From Symbiodinium kawagutii (taxonomy: Eukaryota > Sar > Dinophyceae > Suessiales > Symbiodiniaceae), in NCBI GenBank assembly GCA_009767595.1, contig VSDK01018975.1, positions 45,487 to 109,486 on the forward strand: a stretch of DNA of 64,000 nt, written 5' to 3'. Below are positions 31,506 to 43,009 of this stretch, one piece after another (the stretch's first letter is position 1; each line of letters begins with the position of its first letter). A program made the translations under genes and the position numbers. Under the pieces are notes generated by a model. The model searched no databases, had not been told where the DNA came from, and was given only the letters and a program-made list of their open reading frames with translations.

Positions 31506-33727
31506 ATGACGAAACGATTCTGGCGAGCCGCTTGCTACGTAGCTGCAGCCCGATGGCTTTGGAGTGGATTGTCGGGTGAGCCAGGCTGCCTGCAGTTTGT
31601 CGGGGGCACTCCTAAGGAGCCCCTGGCCAGGCAACCGCCCTCGTTGAAGGCTGCATCATCACTGATACCTAAGGAGTGGCACACGGCACCCCAGGAAATT
31701 ACCACACAAATATTCCGTTGTGCTAGTGCCAGCGAGGTGCTTGGAGTATTGGAATCCGAGCATCGAAACCCACTGCTGAATTTGATTTCCATCTCTGCCG
31801 CGTGGGTCAAAATTGACAAGCTACAGGGTACGGTGAGCCCGAAAGTGGCGGCAGATCCCTACTGGAAGCACTTCGTGGAGAGCACACTGCGGCTTTTGAG
31901 GAGGTCATTGTTCGAAGATCCTTCCATCTATGCCCGTGCCTGTTCGAACATGTTTAAGGCTGCCGGTAATCTCGAGTCTCATCCCTTATTGCGGTCACTC
32001 GTGATCCATGCGCAAGAAGATCTTGGCGAGGGAGTTGCTGCCACGGCATACTTTATGAATGCTGAAGAAGTGGCATGGGCCTTGCGGGCAACCCCAAAGC
32101 TTCAACTCAGCAACCCAACGCGAGAGTATGTCTTGAAGGCACTCATACAGAGGCTTCCCGATGTGGCTGAAGATTTTCTGCCCGAACATTTGAACAGCAT
32201 TTTTTGGGCTGTGGCAGAGCATGGCACTGCAGCACCACAGCTCCTGAAGCAAGTGCCACTGATGGCCGAAGTGTTGCATGATAAAGTTGACTGCTTGGGG
32301 GCGGAGGCAGTAGCTGGTATCATTTTGTCAATATCCAAGCTTCCTGGCACTGAGTCAGCCAGCGCGCGAGGGGAGATTCCATTCTTGGCAGCACGGGTCA
32401 GGGCCCCGGGAGTGCTGGGGAACATGACCGGTCAAATGGTTGCCAATACATGCTGGGGCCTTGCTGTTTGTGGCCATGTTGACGCTTGGCGGCACGTAGC
32501 AGCTATATTTTGGGCATTTGGCTGCATATCAGCAACTAGCTGAACTGCTCATACGGCGCGCTGTCAAGAAACGCTGGACCCCTTTGACACGGACACACAT
32601 GCACGTGAAGCGCATTCAGAAAATGAAGGTTTTCTTGAAGAAATGATTGTTCTTCAGAGAGAGCCACTTGTTTTTTTCTTATTGAAATTCGAATGGTTCC
32701 AGTTGAACCCAGTCCTTCCTTGTTGCTGACTGGTCCTTACTTGTTGTACCCGGCCAACTCTGTAAGGACTACGAGCTTATGGAGTTGGTGGAGGAGGTTG
32801 TCCTTGCAAAAGCCGACAAGCTGAAGCCCAAATCTGTGGAGTACGACTTGCCGCAAATCCTCTTGGGATTTGCGCGGCTTGAGGTCCCAGGTGCGGCTAT
32901 GGACAACGGTCCAAGTCTTGTCATTGCTTGGGAATCAGCAAAGTTGCTGCAGAAACAAGCAACCTTCAAAATGTATCAAAATGTGTTTTCCTTTCCGCCG
33001 CTTGACAATCTGAAAAGCAGCGGAGGAATGCAAAGAATGGTTACAGTTGTGAATTGTGGCAGGTGGTGCTGATTTCTTGCGTATTACCTCCCAGAAATTG
33101 CTCCCCATTCTGAAGAAGATGAATCCGTGGGGGCTTTGTGCGCTTGCATGGTCCTGCAGGCCCTTTTCAGCGTTCCACTCCCCTTGTTTTGTGTTGCATG
33201 GTGTAAGTATGATATCTGTCTATCTCTGTGTGTGTGAGTATATGTTCGACTGGGTTGAGCTATCAACAGGAACGGGTTTTGCAGCCTGAATTCGTACATG
33301 GTGCGTGGATAGATTGTAAATTCACGTGCTTCTGAGTCTCACCAGACAGCAGGCAGATGAAGCTCGCGGACAGGCAGCCACTTGGTTACGTGTAAATTGA
33401 ACTTTGTTTCACGACGTTTGATTTGCAACTGCTCAATCGTATCAGGAAGCTGCTTGCTGCTTGCTATTCAGTGCCATCGCGTGAGTAGGGCGAGGGCGAC
33501 GTGATTTTGCATTCATAAAAGTCATATCCCACACAAAAGTTTCTTACATTCGAGAAAGTAAACCATGTTTTCTGCTGGTTTATAAGTCGACATGTACCTT
33601 TGCATGTGCGGCAGTGATGGCGCTGAAGAGGAGGAATGAGATGGAACGAGCGACAGTCGGAGACCGAGAGAAATAAACACAGAATGAGACGGATAGATAT
33701 GGACAGATAGATAGACAATAGATAGAT

Positions 33728-33796
<69 letters not shown>

Positions 33797-34378
33797 GTAG
33801 GTAGGTAGGTAGGTAGGTAGGTAGGTAGGTACATAGGTAGGTACATAGGTAGGCAGATAGATAGGTAGGTAGATCCATGGGTAGGTAGATAGATAGATAT
33901 ATAGATACTCGATAGATAGATACTCGATAGATAGATACTCGATAGATGGATAGATTGATTGATTGATTGATAGGAAAAAAAGCTAGATAGATAAGATAGA
34001 TAGAACAATAGATGATTGATAGATAGAAATAGAAAAAATAGAAGGTAGATAATCAATGAATAGATTGATAGATTGATTGATTGATAGATAATGGATAGAT
34101 AGATAAATAGGTAGATAGATGGATCGTTTGATAGATAGATAGTCAATCGATAGAGAGATGGATAGATAGAATACCGATAGACAGATAGGCAATCGATTGA
34201 TTTGACAGTTAGTTTGACAGAAGTGTGTCGTGCCCCGAGGTTTGTGGAGTTCTGCAAGGCAGCTGAGGATCAGATCGCTGCAGGTCATTTTTCGCCGGAA
34301 GAAGTGGAACATAGTCGCTTGGGCCCTGAGAAATGGCCCCAACGACCACGTCGTGGAATGAGAAATGCGCACTGGTAA
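31506..34378 (+). CDS. helical-repeat protein, possible organellar RNA-binding factor; five-exon model
   Basis: Exons by eye: 31506-32495, 32767-32890, 33063-33202, 33350-33389, 34221-34378. Each junction keeps phase, every intron has GT...AG ends, and the total is 1,452 nt, giving 483 residues plus TAA. The start is the ATG at 31506, because a pyrimidine-rich tract ending in AG precedes it at about 31,460. The N-terminus (MTKRFWRAACYVAAARW) is basic and amphipathic, like an organelle-targeting peptide. The body is a series of about 40-residue helical units with Trp/Ala/Leu patterns (VANTCWGLAVCGH, DLPQILLGFARLE, WGLCALAWSC), resembling the alpha-solenoids of FASTK/RAP-type organellar RNA proteins. 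No RAP domain is visible, so the name is only by resemblance. The 40-bp fourth exon is the least certain. The last intron contains a large GATA array. Confidence 0.6.
33699..34195. repeat. (GATA)n/(GGTA)n compound microsatellite
   Basis: About 500 bp of GATA units with a GGTA block (about 33,795-33,870) and GATACTC and GATT variants. It sits in the last intron of the helical-repeat gene model. The Tyr/Leu/Ser/Ile-rich minus-strand ORFs (up to 225 codons) are repeat artefacts. Confidence 0.95.
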
Positions 34379-36050
34379 TTGTATGGCAATTAATTGCTGT
34401 ATGTAGTTTCATGTAGTTTTGAACTTACATGTTGCTTTCAACTTCGGGTTCTCAGTTTCTGAAAAAGCACCAGCATGTGTTGTGTTCCCCGTGGTTCTTT
34501 GTGGTTGGTGAAAGATGGTTGCAATGCGCGGGGCCAATTTTTGACTCGTTGAGTGCATTGCCAGCACCTGAGTGCTCACGACACAGAACTTGTGGCGTTC
34601 AGCACCGCTACTGGCAGCCCTCGCACCCGAGTTTCGGCCACGTGGCTGGGGTTGGCGTTGGTGAAGCCCTTGGTTGATGTTGATCCCGTGGAAACAGATG
34701 CGTGAGCAAAATTGGCAGCATGACTTCTACCACATCAATCCACATCATGGTTTATATAAGAGGCTGGTATGCTATTGTTTTTGAGGGTTCTTGAATTGGC
34801 CATTTGATTGGTTCCTATGGCAGAAGCAGACCCCCATTTCTGACAGATGGCGAAAGACGCCATGATTTACAGGTCAGCTTTGAAACCAACCAGATTTCGG
34901 CTTTGCGCGAAAAATGTGGATGATGCCAATGTTCGGTCGTATGTGGTCAGAGGGAGAAGTAGAAAGAGAGATTTGGTCATCTCGTCCCTCAACAAACGCC
35001 CGCCACAAGGCTCCAAATGCCCAGGTGCGCTACTTTCAAACAATTGCTCAACCCAGCTCATTCAACAAACTACCAGGAATTGGTGGTACGAATGGCTTCA
35101 TATGGCTTGGAACAAGAATTGATGAGTGTAGCCTGACAACTTTGCCAACTGTTTAGCACATTTTTCACTTCTGCTTGGACTCTATATGCATTTTTTTTAC
35201 CTATATAGTGATAATGGCCCTACACCACTTCCATTCACTATCTTTGATCCTCCTGGATCCCCATGGCCACGCTGTTGCCAGGCTTTCATGGGTCACCTAT
35301 GGCTCCGGAGGCGCGGCAGTACTTGCGATGCAGCAACGTTGCGCTTGGCTCCAGCCCTTGGGGGGATCTATGAAGGTTAATGATGACGGATAGTAGGGTG
35401 ATGATGATACCATCCTAGCAATGGGTGAAGAATGAAGCATAATAAGGACAATAAGGGTGATTGATAATATAAAAGGGTTCATTTCACCGGCTAAGTGGGT
35501 GAAAATGATTGTTCATGGCCGAGACAGAGAATGTTGTTTAATGATCGCTATTGAGAGGGAGCTTCTAATTCCAAAGACGATGTGCTTTGGGTACCTGTGC
35601 GTTTTTGTCCTTCCCGGTTTGAATTGACATTTTTCAGTGGGCAGGCATGGGAGCCGCAAAAGCCCGGCAACTCACGAATCAAGGATGCCAAACGTCAATT
35701 GCTCAGCAAAATTCTAAATGGAATCAGTCAAACCTGCAGACCAGGATGGTACAGTTCGGTTTCAGCCAAATGTTGGGCTGTGTTTTCTTGATGATTCTTT
35801 ATTTTTTCGAATGCCGCGTATTGAAGCAAATGCAACGGTTCGCAAGAGACACCTATACTGTATACTATGCTCATCAAAGAATGATCCAAAGCATAGATAA
35901 CACATGCAAACTTGGATTGCGTCGCATAGCATTAGGTGTGTGCGCATTGCACACATTTGCACCACTTGTTTGCATGTTTTGAAATCTGCGGTGGCCCCGT
36001 ATAGACAGACCTGATGGGACGTTCGGAGGGGGATGTGGGTGTCTTTTCAG
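34379..36050. other. spacer with unassigned open frames
   Basis: 3' flank of the helical-repeat gene. Open frames at 34429-34677, 35582-35791 and 35718-35900 have partly protein-like readings but overlap each other in different frames without clean borders. Confidence 0.35.
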
Positions 36051-36204
36051 CATGGGATGGGGACCGATGTTGGAAGAGTCCTGGCTTCGGATCTCAGGTG
36101 CCTTGGAGGCACTTTGCCAAGACGACGAGTTGCAGCGGAAGTTGGTGTCACCAGCTGAGCGCAATCGATGTGATCACAACGGAGCTGTCAGGAGAAAGTG
36201 GTAG
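36051..36204 (+). CDS. putative exon, unknown protein
   Basis: It follows a TCTTTTCAG acceptor (AG at 36049-36050) and is open to TAG 36202-36204. A GT donor at 36198 could end it earlier. It reads MGWGPMLEESW then ALEALCQDDELQRKLVSPA, clearly protein-like with normal codon choice. Family not recognised. Confidence 0.55.
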
Positions 36205-36984
36205 GCTGATGGTTGGTTAGTTCTTGTTTTTTATCGCTGTTTCTGGATTCATGTAAATGGAGTGCATATCATTTCGCAATGTTTTGGGTTTTTGATTGCT
36301 AGTTGTTATCCCCTATTATTAACCATCAACTATAGCCATTGGTTGGTTAACTGCTTGACCCTTGCCTGGTGCGGAGTTTGTTTGGTTGAGCATTTTGCAT
36401 GCTGCCTCCAACTGGGTGCGTCCGCCTCGTCAGGATTCCGTGAAAATATTTTTCGGGTGGATGCAGTATCGTTCTACTTGTCCTTGGTGGACAAACATTC
36501 GCTCTTGGGATGGATGAATGTCACTTCGCTCATTTGCGGTAGTTCCCTGAACAATAGTTTCCCAGAAACATATGGGTTAGTCTAAAAATGGTGTACCCCT
36601 AGGTTACTGGCAGTTTCCCTATCAATAATGGCTCCGTATGCAAGGCCATGAACTTGGATGGTTAGTAGGTACCACCGTAGCTATGGACAAACCCACGTGG
36701 TCAATGCTGGAGCCTTCCCGTTGACATCCTTGAGGCGAAACTTGGTCGAAGACAGTGAGGAGACCATTTGGTCTAGGCCCGCTGGGTGGGATGTTGCCCA
36801 CCGTGTTCCTTGGGTGCATGGTTGCATGGCTGTAAAGCTCACTATAAAACCAGGTAACGGTCCGCGTAGCGGCCCCGCTGATTCTGAGCGTTTTGATTTG
36901 TGCACATGTGTCAAAACTCAGGTTTCGGAGCGTTTTTGAGGTGTGCATGGATTTGGCCCTGACTGATTTCATTGGTTTTTGCAG
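36205..36984. other. spacer with one weak open frame
   Basis: A plus-strand frame at about 36,670-36,939 has moderately protein-like composition. No acceptor or donor is convincing. Confidence 0.3.
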
Positions 36985-37054
36985 GACTTTGAGTGCCTAC
37001 GTGAGCTTTATCCCACGCCTGCCATGATTTTTGAACACTGTGACCCCTGGGCAG
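36985..37054 (+). CDS. putative internal exon, unknown protein
   Basis: An AG acceptor (TTTTTGCAG) at 36983-36984 and a GT donor at 37055. The 23 codons read DFECLRELYPTPAMIFEHCD and end in phase 1. No joining partner found. Confidence 0.45.
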
Positions 37055-37218
37055 GTTTTCTGCGAGTTTGCTGCCAGTCTTTTTCCCTCATTTCACATCT
37101 TTGCACAGCTGTGCTGTGTCGTCCCACAAGTTCTTACTGTTTCTTCGAAACATGTAAGAGTACATGTACGTGGACATCCGCACGCAACATCCGCACGCAC
37201 ATCCGCACGCACGGGACA

Positions 37219-37385
37219 CTCTGGCGACGCTGCAACACCCCACCCCACCCCAAGCATCACGGTGACCATCATGCCAGAGGGAACCACACACGCAACATCC
37301 ACACGCACAAGACCCTCTGGCGACGCTGCAACACCCCACCCCACCCCAAGCATCACGGTGACCATCGTGCCAGAGGGAACCACCG
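37219..37385. repeat. tandem duplication, period 96 bp
   Basis: A block starting CTCTGGCGACGCTGCAAC at 37219 recurs at 37315 with a few changes; a run of GCACGCACATCC units precedes it. The period is a multiple of three, so all frames stay open and give repetitive ORFs on both strands. I do not call it coding. Confidence 0.85.
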
Positions 37386-37993
37386 AGCACACATGCAACG
37401 TATGAACAACCCTAAAAACACTAAAAACCCATGGGGCCGTTATCCGTACCGTCAGCTAAAACCAACATGCGGAATGAGCCAAAGAAGCATAGTTCAGCCA
37501 AAACACCTACCAACCTTAGGCAGGAAAGGACTGAATTGTTTGGACTGAATTGGAATTGTTTGATTGCTCCAAAGCCTAACTAGGCCAAGGTCAATGTCGA
37601 TTGAGCCGTGGATAAACTAAACGCGGTTGATTCACCATGGCGCTTGTTTGAAACATAGCTTTCAGAGGAATCCATTTACAGCATGCCACCCAACAATCAC
37701 TTCAGCAACGAGATGTGGATAGCAACATGTGTGTTATCGTTATTTGTCTTCGTATGTGGTCACATCACTGGTTGTAGACTTCCACCTGTGAATGGGGCAT
37801 TGAGCTGTTAGACGGGTGGGATAGATGCAGGGATTCTGCCCTAGTTTGCTTGGCCTACACACGAATATAATTGAATGTGCCTATGAGATTCTATGAGCAT
37901 AGAAATTTAGATAAATGCCAAGAGATTTACATTTGCACTCAATTAGATTGGTTCCTTTACACTTAGTTAGATTGGTTCGGGATTCGGGATCAC
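37386..37993. other. spacer
   Basis: No supported feature. It may contain the first intron of the minus-strand gene that starts at 38,164. Confidence 0.4.
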
Positions 37994-38164
37994 CTGTACT
38001 TCCGTTGGCCCGCCACTATGCTCATCCGGGATGGGGCACAGCTGAGCTCCCCACCATCCACCTGGCAGGCCATTTTGGTCGCCCTTCAGTCTGACAGAGC
38101 CGTTAAAAGATGCTGCCGGGGCCGCCAGGGCGATGAGAATCACAAGGGGTTTTGGTACGGCCAT
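37994..38164 (-). CDS. putative first exon of a secreted protein
   Basis: Minus strand, ATG at 38162-38164, ending at an AG|GTGATC donor (intron from 37993), exactly 57 codons in phase 0. The first 20 residues (MAVPKPLVILIALAAPAASF) look like a cleavable signal peptide: short positive start, hydrophobic core and an Ala-X-Ser cleavage region. The mature start is polar and Gly-rich (GDQNGLPGGWWGAQLCPIPD). No family recognised. Following exons would be at lower coordinates; I did not find them. The plus-strand ORF at 38018-38218 is judged a shadow. Confidence 0.5.
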
Positions 38165-38947
38165 AGCAGGTTGCGCATAGTACGAGACTGTTGTGGGATA
38201 GGTCGGATAAGTGTATGAATCGTGGGGGTTTATGGTGAAAACGTTCCAGAAAGATCCGGAACTGAAAGCTTTTTATGTACCGTGAACCCACGAAGGCCTG
38301 AATTGATTGATGGGAAAGGCTACGGGAGACTCTCATGTTTGATTGTTACAATCAGAGCGTTGTACAACTTCAAGTTTTTCCCATTCACCGACCCAGTGAC
38401 CGTTTACAATATTGATGTATACTGCAAGAGTTGGGTTGTTGCAGCTTGGTACGTGTTGTATTGTGTTGTTGGTGGGTGCTGCCATTATATCAATCAATCC
38501 TATTCAATTCCCCATATTGTCACTGCAGCCATGATACTTGTAGTTGAGGCAAGCCAAGAGCCGCATCACTGGACTGACCAAAAGTGCCGTTATTGAAAAT
38601 GGAGGAGTCCCTGTTTGATGAAGTCAATACACCTGTGATGGACCCTTAGACAATGAGAGGAAAATCGCGTCCAGGCCACTCATTTTGGCTTGGTTACACA
38701 GGCTGGCTATGGCTGGCCAACTTCTTTATGTATGTTCTGTTGTCCAGCAGTCCCAATGGTAGAATGCGTAGAACTGCTTTGGAAAGCACTCATCTGTAGT
38801 GACACCCTGAATTCTGGTCAGCCATAGTTAGGGTATGTGACATGCCATGTGCATGTCATTCTTGTGTGGGTACATTCGTGCAATTTGTGTGTCGCATGCT
38901 TTCGTGCAAAATCAAAGGTCATATGTGTTGCTTTGTCCACCCCTCAG
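38165..38947. other. spacer
   Basis: No supported gene. The ORF at 38222-38596 is AT-rich and not protein-like. Confidence 0.4.
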
Positions 38948-39157
38948 ATGTCCATCCGCACTAAGGCAGAGTTTGCTTCGGCATCAAATGATGCGCCAGT
39001 GCCATCGTTCGGAGTGTCAGCGGAAATGACGAGGTGCATTGAAGCAGTGGGTGCATGGATGGGCTGGGCATCACGAGTGGAGCTTGGCATTGGCCCAAAC
39101 TCCATGGACCCTCGATTGATTGGCAGCATCAAGGACACCGTTCGTTTGTATCTTTGA
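38948..39157 (+). CDS. putative terminal exon, unknown protein
   Basis: An AG acceptor at 38946-38947 is followed by ATG in phase 0 and an open frame to TGA 39155-39157. It reads as a folded-protein segment (VSAEMTRCIEAVGAWMGWAS, then MDPRLIGSIKDTVRLYL). A GTATG donor lies just past the stop. Family not recognised. Confidence 0.5.
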   Translation: MSIRTKAEFASASNDAPVPSFGVSAEMTRCIEAVGAWMGWASRVELGIGPNSMDPRLIGSIKDTVRLYL

Positions 39158-39702
39158 GGTATGATACAACTGTCGCAAGGGTATGGCATGGCATGATCCT
39201 ACTCAATGATATTTACTGGGTATACTGTACTTACTATTTGGTACTGTTACCTCGCAGAGTAGACTTACTATATGATAAAACAGCTGATTTTAGGTTCAAG
39301 TGGCTGGAAAAGCAAATGTGAGTACTACCCAAAACCCAACCACCGAGGGGGTGGATTTTGAATGGCTTTGACACTGCTAATTAATATACCATGGGATATG
39401 CTTGGTCAGAATGCGCTCAGGTAAATCAATAGTGATACTGCCGCTCGATGGAACAAAAGTGCCGCTCTATTAATATGATAACTCTGTGATGTAGACCTCC
39501 CAATGCTTTCCTCAACTCCCGGCATGGTGTATTTTGGTCATGTGTTTCAACCGCCCCTGGACAAACTGATGCAGTGACATGCAGAGGGCATGGCTTCAAG
39601 ATCTCCTTGAGTCAACTCATGACCTTCAGTTGGACCTTGAGCCTGGTGGATTCCTATGTTTTCATTGTTTCTTGACCCTTGGGGCGGAGGTACCACCACC
39701 AG

Positions 39703-39891
39703 TTGGACCACCAGCCACTGGGCAAGCGCTCGTCCAGGCGCGCCTTGGTGGACTTCGTGAGTCTCATCACCGAAGTTTTTGAGGAGGTCGAGACCTGCAA
39801 GGGATGGTACCAGCGGTTCACCACCCGACGAACCAACATGACATGCAGCCTGAAGGGCTGGTTGGAGGATTCTGCCCTTTCCCTGGGCTGA
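39703..39891 (+). CDS. putative terminal exon, unknown protein
   Basis: An AG acceptor at 39701-39702 and phase 0, 62 codons to TGA 39889-39891. It contains an acidic helix (ALVDFVSLITEVFEEVETCK) and a basic C-terminal part (FTTRRTNMTCSLKGW). Family not recognised. Confidence 0.5.
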   Translation: MDHQPLGKRSSRRALVDFVSLITEVFEEVETCKGWYQRFTTRRTNMTCSLKGWLEDSALSLG

Positions 39892-40083
39892 ACAGCAGAT
39901 ATAAGACACGATCCATGAATGAGCAAGGAATGGTCATGTTTTCAGGTGGGAAGTTCTCGTTTTGAGAAGGAAAAGCAGGAAATTTCCTAGCCTGACTCTA
40001 GCATGGTCGGCTCTCCGGACCAGCAGGCAGTCAGCCTTTCGAACGATAATTTTGTGCATCACCATTTGGGATGGATTGGTCAG

Positions 40084-40228
40084 GATTCATGGCGGCCCCA
40101 ACCAGGTGTTGCCAGACGAAAGGACCATGGAAGTCATGGAGCAAGTGAAGCAAGGCTCAGCAAAGTATGAAGAAAGATACGGGAAGGTTGAAGCCTGTAC
40201 CAGTCGTAGTGGATCATGTGCTTCTTAA
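40084..40228 (+). CDS. putative exon, unknown protein
   Basis: An AG acceptor at 40082-40083; one base completes a split codon; open to TAA 40226-40228. Alternatively it ends at an AG|GTTGAAG donor at 40186. It reads GGPNQVLPDERTMEVMEQVK, a typical charged protein segment. Family not recognised. Confidence 0.5.
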
Positions 40229-42190
40229 AATTTAGCCCTTGATCAGCATTTTGTTGGTTGCTGAGCATCAGGCAGATGAATGAAGGGAATTTAGCAAACA
40301 AAGTCATAGCCATGGGTAGCCAACAACCTAGGAGAGGGTAACAAAGATGCAGATGATCCCACTGCTTGTAACAACTGGGCATGGTTTGAGGTCACAAGTA
40401 ACACTTCCAGGAAATCGCAGCAGCGAAGTGTCAGTGACTGCTGTAAGTGCATCCCGCTTTCTCCTATCACTTCCTGGGTCGCAGTGGGGGCTTTGCCATG
40501 AATCACTTGCTGGGTCATCCGAGCAGGGAAGGTGGCAGGGCCTGAGAAGCGCGATGGACCGCGACCAGGCTGGGGAGTGAACTGGGAAGGGCTTAATTAG
40601 TTGGGCCATGGTGTTTCCAAGTGTCCCCATGTTTTGATACAAGCAGCTTAGTTGGAGGATGTCTAATTACAGTATTCATTGGAATACCGGCAAACCCACC
40701 AATCCTCAATCCGCCTTCAGAACTGTGCAAATTGGTTCTGGGCCAAACCCCGAGATCTACACTTTTGAACAGGTCATGGTTGATTCCAGAGGAAATCCAC
40801 GGAAACATCAGGTCTTCAACTTAATAGTTTTTGTTGGCTTCAAGTGGTTGGTAGATTCACTGCTTGCTCATAGCTGTGGTTCACAAAGCCAAGGTAGTTT
40901 CCAAGAGAGCACCGGTCAGAATCCGAGATCTGGTACAAGATGCACAAAAACATTCCTACTTTCCCAATCCATACTTTCTTCCCACCGGGCCAACAGTTTG
41001 TTCCTAAAGCATGGGTCATTGCCAAAAGCTTCGTGCCACCGCCATGGCCCATGCCCAGAGTAGGTCAACAACACCAAGACTACGAATTTACATCCTACAC
41101 ATCACAGCCTGAACGTTGTTGAACAATACATTGCTTGACACAATGTGATGCATCTAATTTGGGTGCAGTTTTCTGAGGAATCTACTATAGGACCTTTTTC
41201 TGGTAATTTGCGGATGTATTGACCAGTCATCAGATTTTCAGTACATACTTCCACCTCCTGGTCGCATCGCGACAGGATGTCACGTGCAGTTCTATGTGGC
41301 GCTGGGGGTTTGAACCTAAGCATGGCTCTCCAGAGCGGCGCGAACAGCTAGTTGTGAAAGGTTGGTAGCAACGAACTACCCAGAAAACCCATGCTTTCGC
41401 AGGATATTCCGACATTTTTTGAGGGCCAGAGGTGTTAAAAGGAGGTGGAGAGGCATTGCTTACTCTGTTGAGTGCGATTCTTTAACACAGTTAGAGATCC
41501 ATACACGTGATAGGTTTCTGGACAACATGAATTCAAGCATTGTATGTTTTCATTCCCGGTGCCGGGTTTGGGATTCTTTGGCATGGTGACCTGGTTGGGT
41601 ACAGCATGGGGTCCGCACCAATGGGCAGACCCTATCCAATTTGAAGGAATCGTTTGACCAGCAAACAATTGATCCACTATGATAACAATGAGCCACCGTC
41701 GACTTTACCAGAATCGACTAGCGAAATGGCTTGTGATTTACTTGAATATGTGGACCTTCGATTCCATGCTTTGAAAATCCTGGAGCCTGCTGACCACCGA
41801 AGGCAGATGGACTGGAGAACATGCAAGCAGTTGCGCAGTACTTGATCTCACACCAGTGGTCATGCTTTGCCACAGGCAGGCCCCTGACACCACAATGTCC
41901 AAAACGGATCAGGTTAGAGTGATGTGGGTAATGATTGCCTAGGTTAAAGAGAGGTCCCGGATGTTGCTTCTGAAATGCAATCTTCAGAATAAATGTTGCA
42001 ACACCTTTACAGGGCAATATGGTCATCTATCATCATGTATTCGAACTCCACCATGAAACTTCAAAATGACTATTGCTGAAAGAGTTCCCAAGCAATTACA
42101 CTACGTCAAGCAAGTGGACTGATCGCCGCGGGACCATCAGGTTGGTTACAGATCGTTTTGTGTTTTTTCTTCTGCAGTTTCTGGGCACAG
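40229..42190. other. spacer
   Basis: No exon with clear borders. An open frame at 40659-41063 lacks protein-like composition over most of its length. Confidence 0.4.
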
Positions 42191-42433
42191 ATGTTGGGTG
42201 TCAGACTTGAAACCTTTTGGATCCCTGCGCGGGTGGACATGCTGTTTGCAGTAGCTAGGCCAATCAATGACCGTTGCTTGCCGGATGGCGCCTATGGAAA
42301 GCCAGTAGCTACAGCAAGCGATCCAGCTTGGCTCATGGCTGCATTGGGTTTGCCTGATTTGGCGAGCTTTGCCAGCCGCTTCCACCTGTTCTCAAAGTTT
42401 CCCAACCACTTTTTGGTCCCTCCCTGTGGATGA
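42191..42433 (+). CDS. putative exon, unknown protein
   Basis: An AG acceptor at 42189-42190 followed by ATG in phase 0, open for 80 codons to TGA 42431-42433. The reading is balanced (RVDMLFAVARPINDRCLPDG, DPAWLMAALGLPDLASFAS). Family not recognised. Confidence 0.4.
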   Translation: MLGVRLETFWIPARVDMLFAVARPINDRCLPDGAYGKPVATASDPAWLMAALGLPDLASFASRFHLFSKFPNHFLVPPCG

Positions 42434-43009
42434 CAGCATTTGACCACCAGTGGGTAGACAGGATAACTTTCCAAATCAATGAAATGTACATGAGCGCATT
42501 GATTCTTCAACATGGCTTTCCTGGCTTCAAGCTTAGATCATTGATTGATCACTTCGAAGTACTTCTGATCGATTGCCTGAGATCATTGATTGATCATTGA
42601 TCATTGATTGGTCACTTCAACTTAGGCAACCCCCCACAGGTCCAAATTGCTGGCTGCTTACCTCCAGCGCCAGATAGCGCCGAGACCTTCCTCTCAAAGC
42701 AGTGGCCTCGGCACACAGCACCGTGGAGTGATAAAAGCTGGCTTTATTCATCCCAATTTGCAAAAGTGGTTGGTGGTTTCAAACATTTTTTATTTTCCCT
42801 AGTGGTTACTAACAATTGGTTGGTTGACTAATATTTTTCAAAGGGGTTGAAACCACCAACCAGATGATGTTTACATGTTGGGATCAGGATTTTCGAACCA
42901 GGTTATCTTTTCGCCTCATATGAGCTTTGCTTTTGCTTACCTCATCTTACGTTTAGTTTTTTTATTGACATGTGTAACTTAGATATATATCGTTATAGAT
43001 TCGTGTGAA
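42434..43009. other. spacer with local repeats and a MITE-like element
   Basis: 42,530-42,612 contains several copies of GATCATTGATTGATCA. The MITE-like copy B at 42768-42861 is listed separately. Confidence 0.5.
42768..42861. mobile_element. MITE-like element, family 2, copy B
   Basis: A 94-bp unit with 15-bp terminal inverted repeats (GGTTGGTGGTTTCAA at 42768-42782; TTGAAACCACCAACC at 42847-42861). It shares AACAATTGGTTGGTTGAC (42811-42828) with copy A at the same distance from the left end. Confidence 0.7.

Noticed and set aside
33522-34372. Long minus-strand ORFs rich in Tyr, Leu, Ser and Ile (up to 225 codons)
   Set aside because: They cover the GATA/GGTA simple repeat; the tetranucleotide lacks stops on that strand. 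The region is better explained as an intron.
37170-37400. CRISPR-like spaced repeats
   Set aside because: There are only two long copies in direct tandem without unique spacers, in eukaryotic DNA.
38680-38705. Possible relict dinoflagellate spliced-leader (CATTTTGGCTTGG)
   Set aside because: Only about ten bases match the known leader end and the CCGTAG start is missing; likely chance. Likewise TCCGTAG inside the LTR matches only seven bases.
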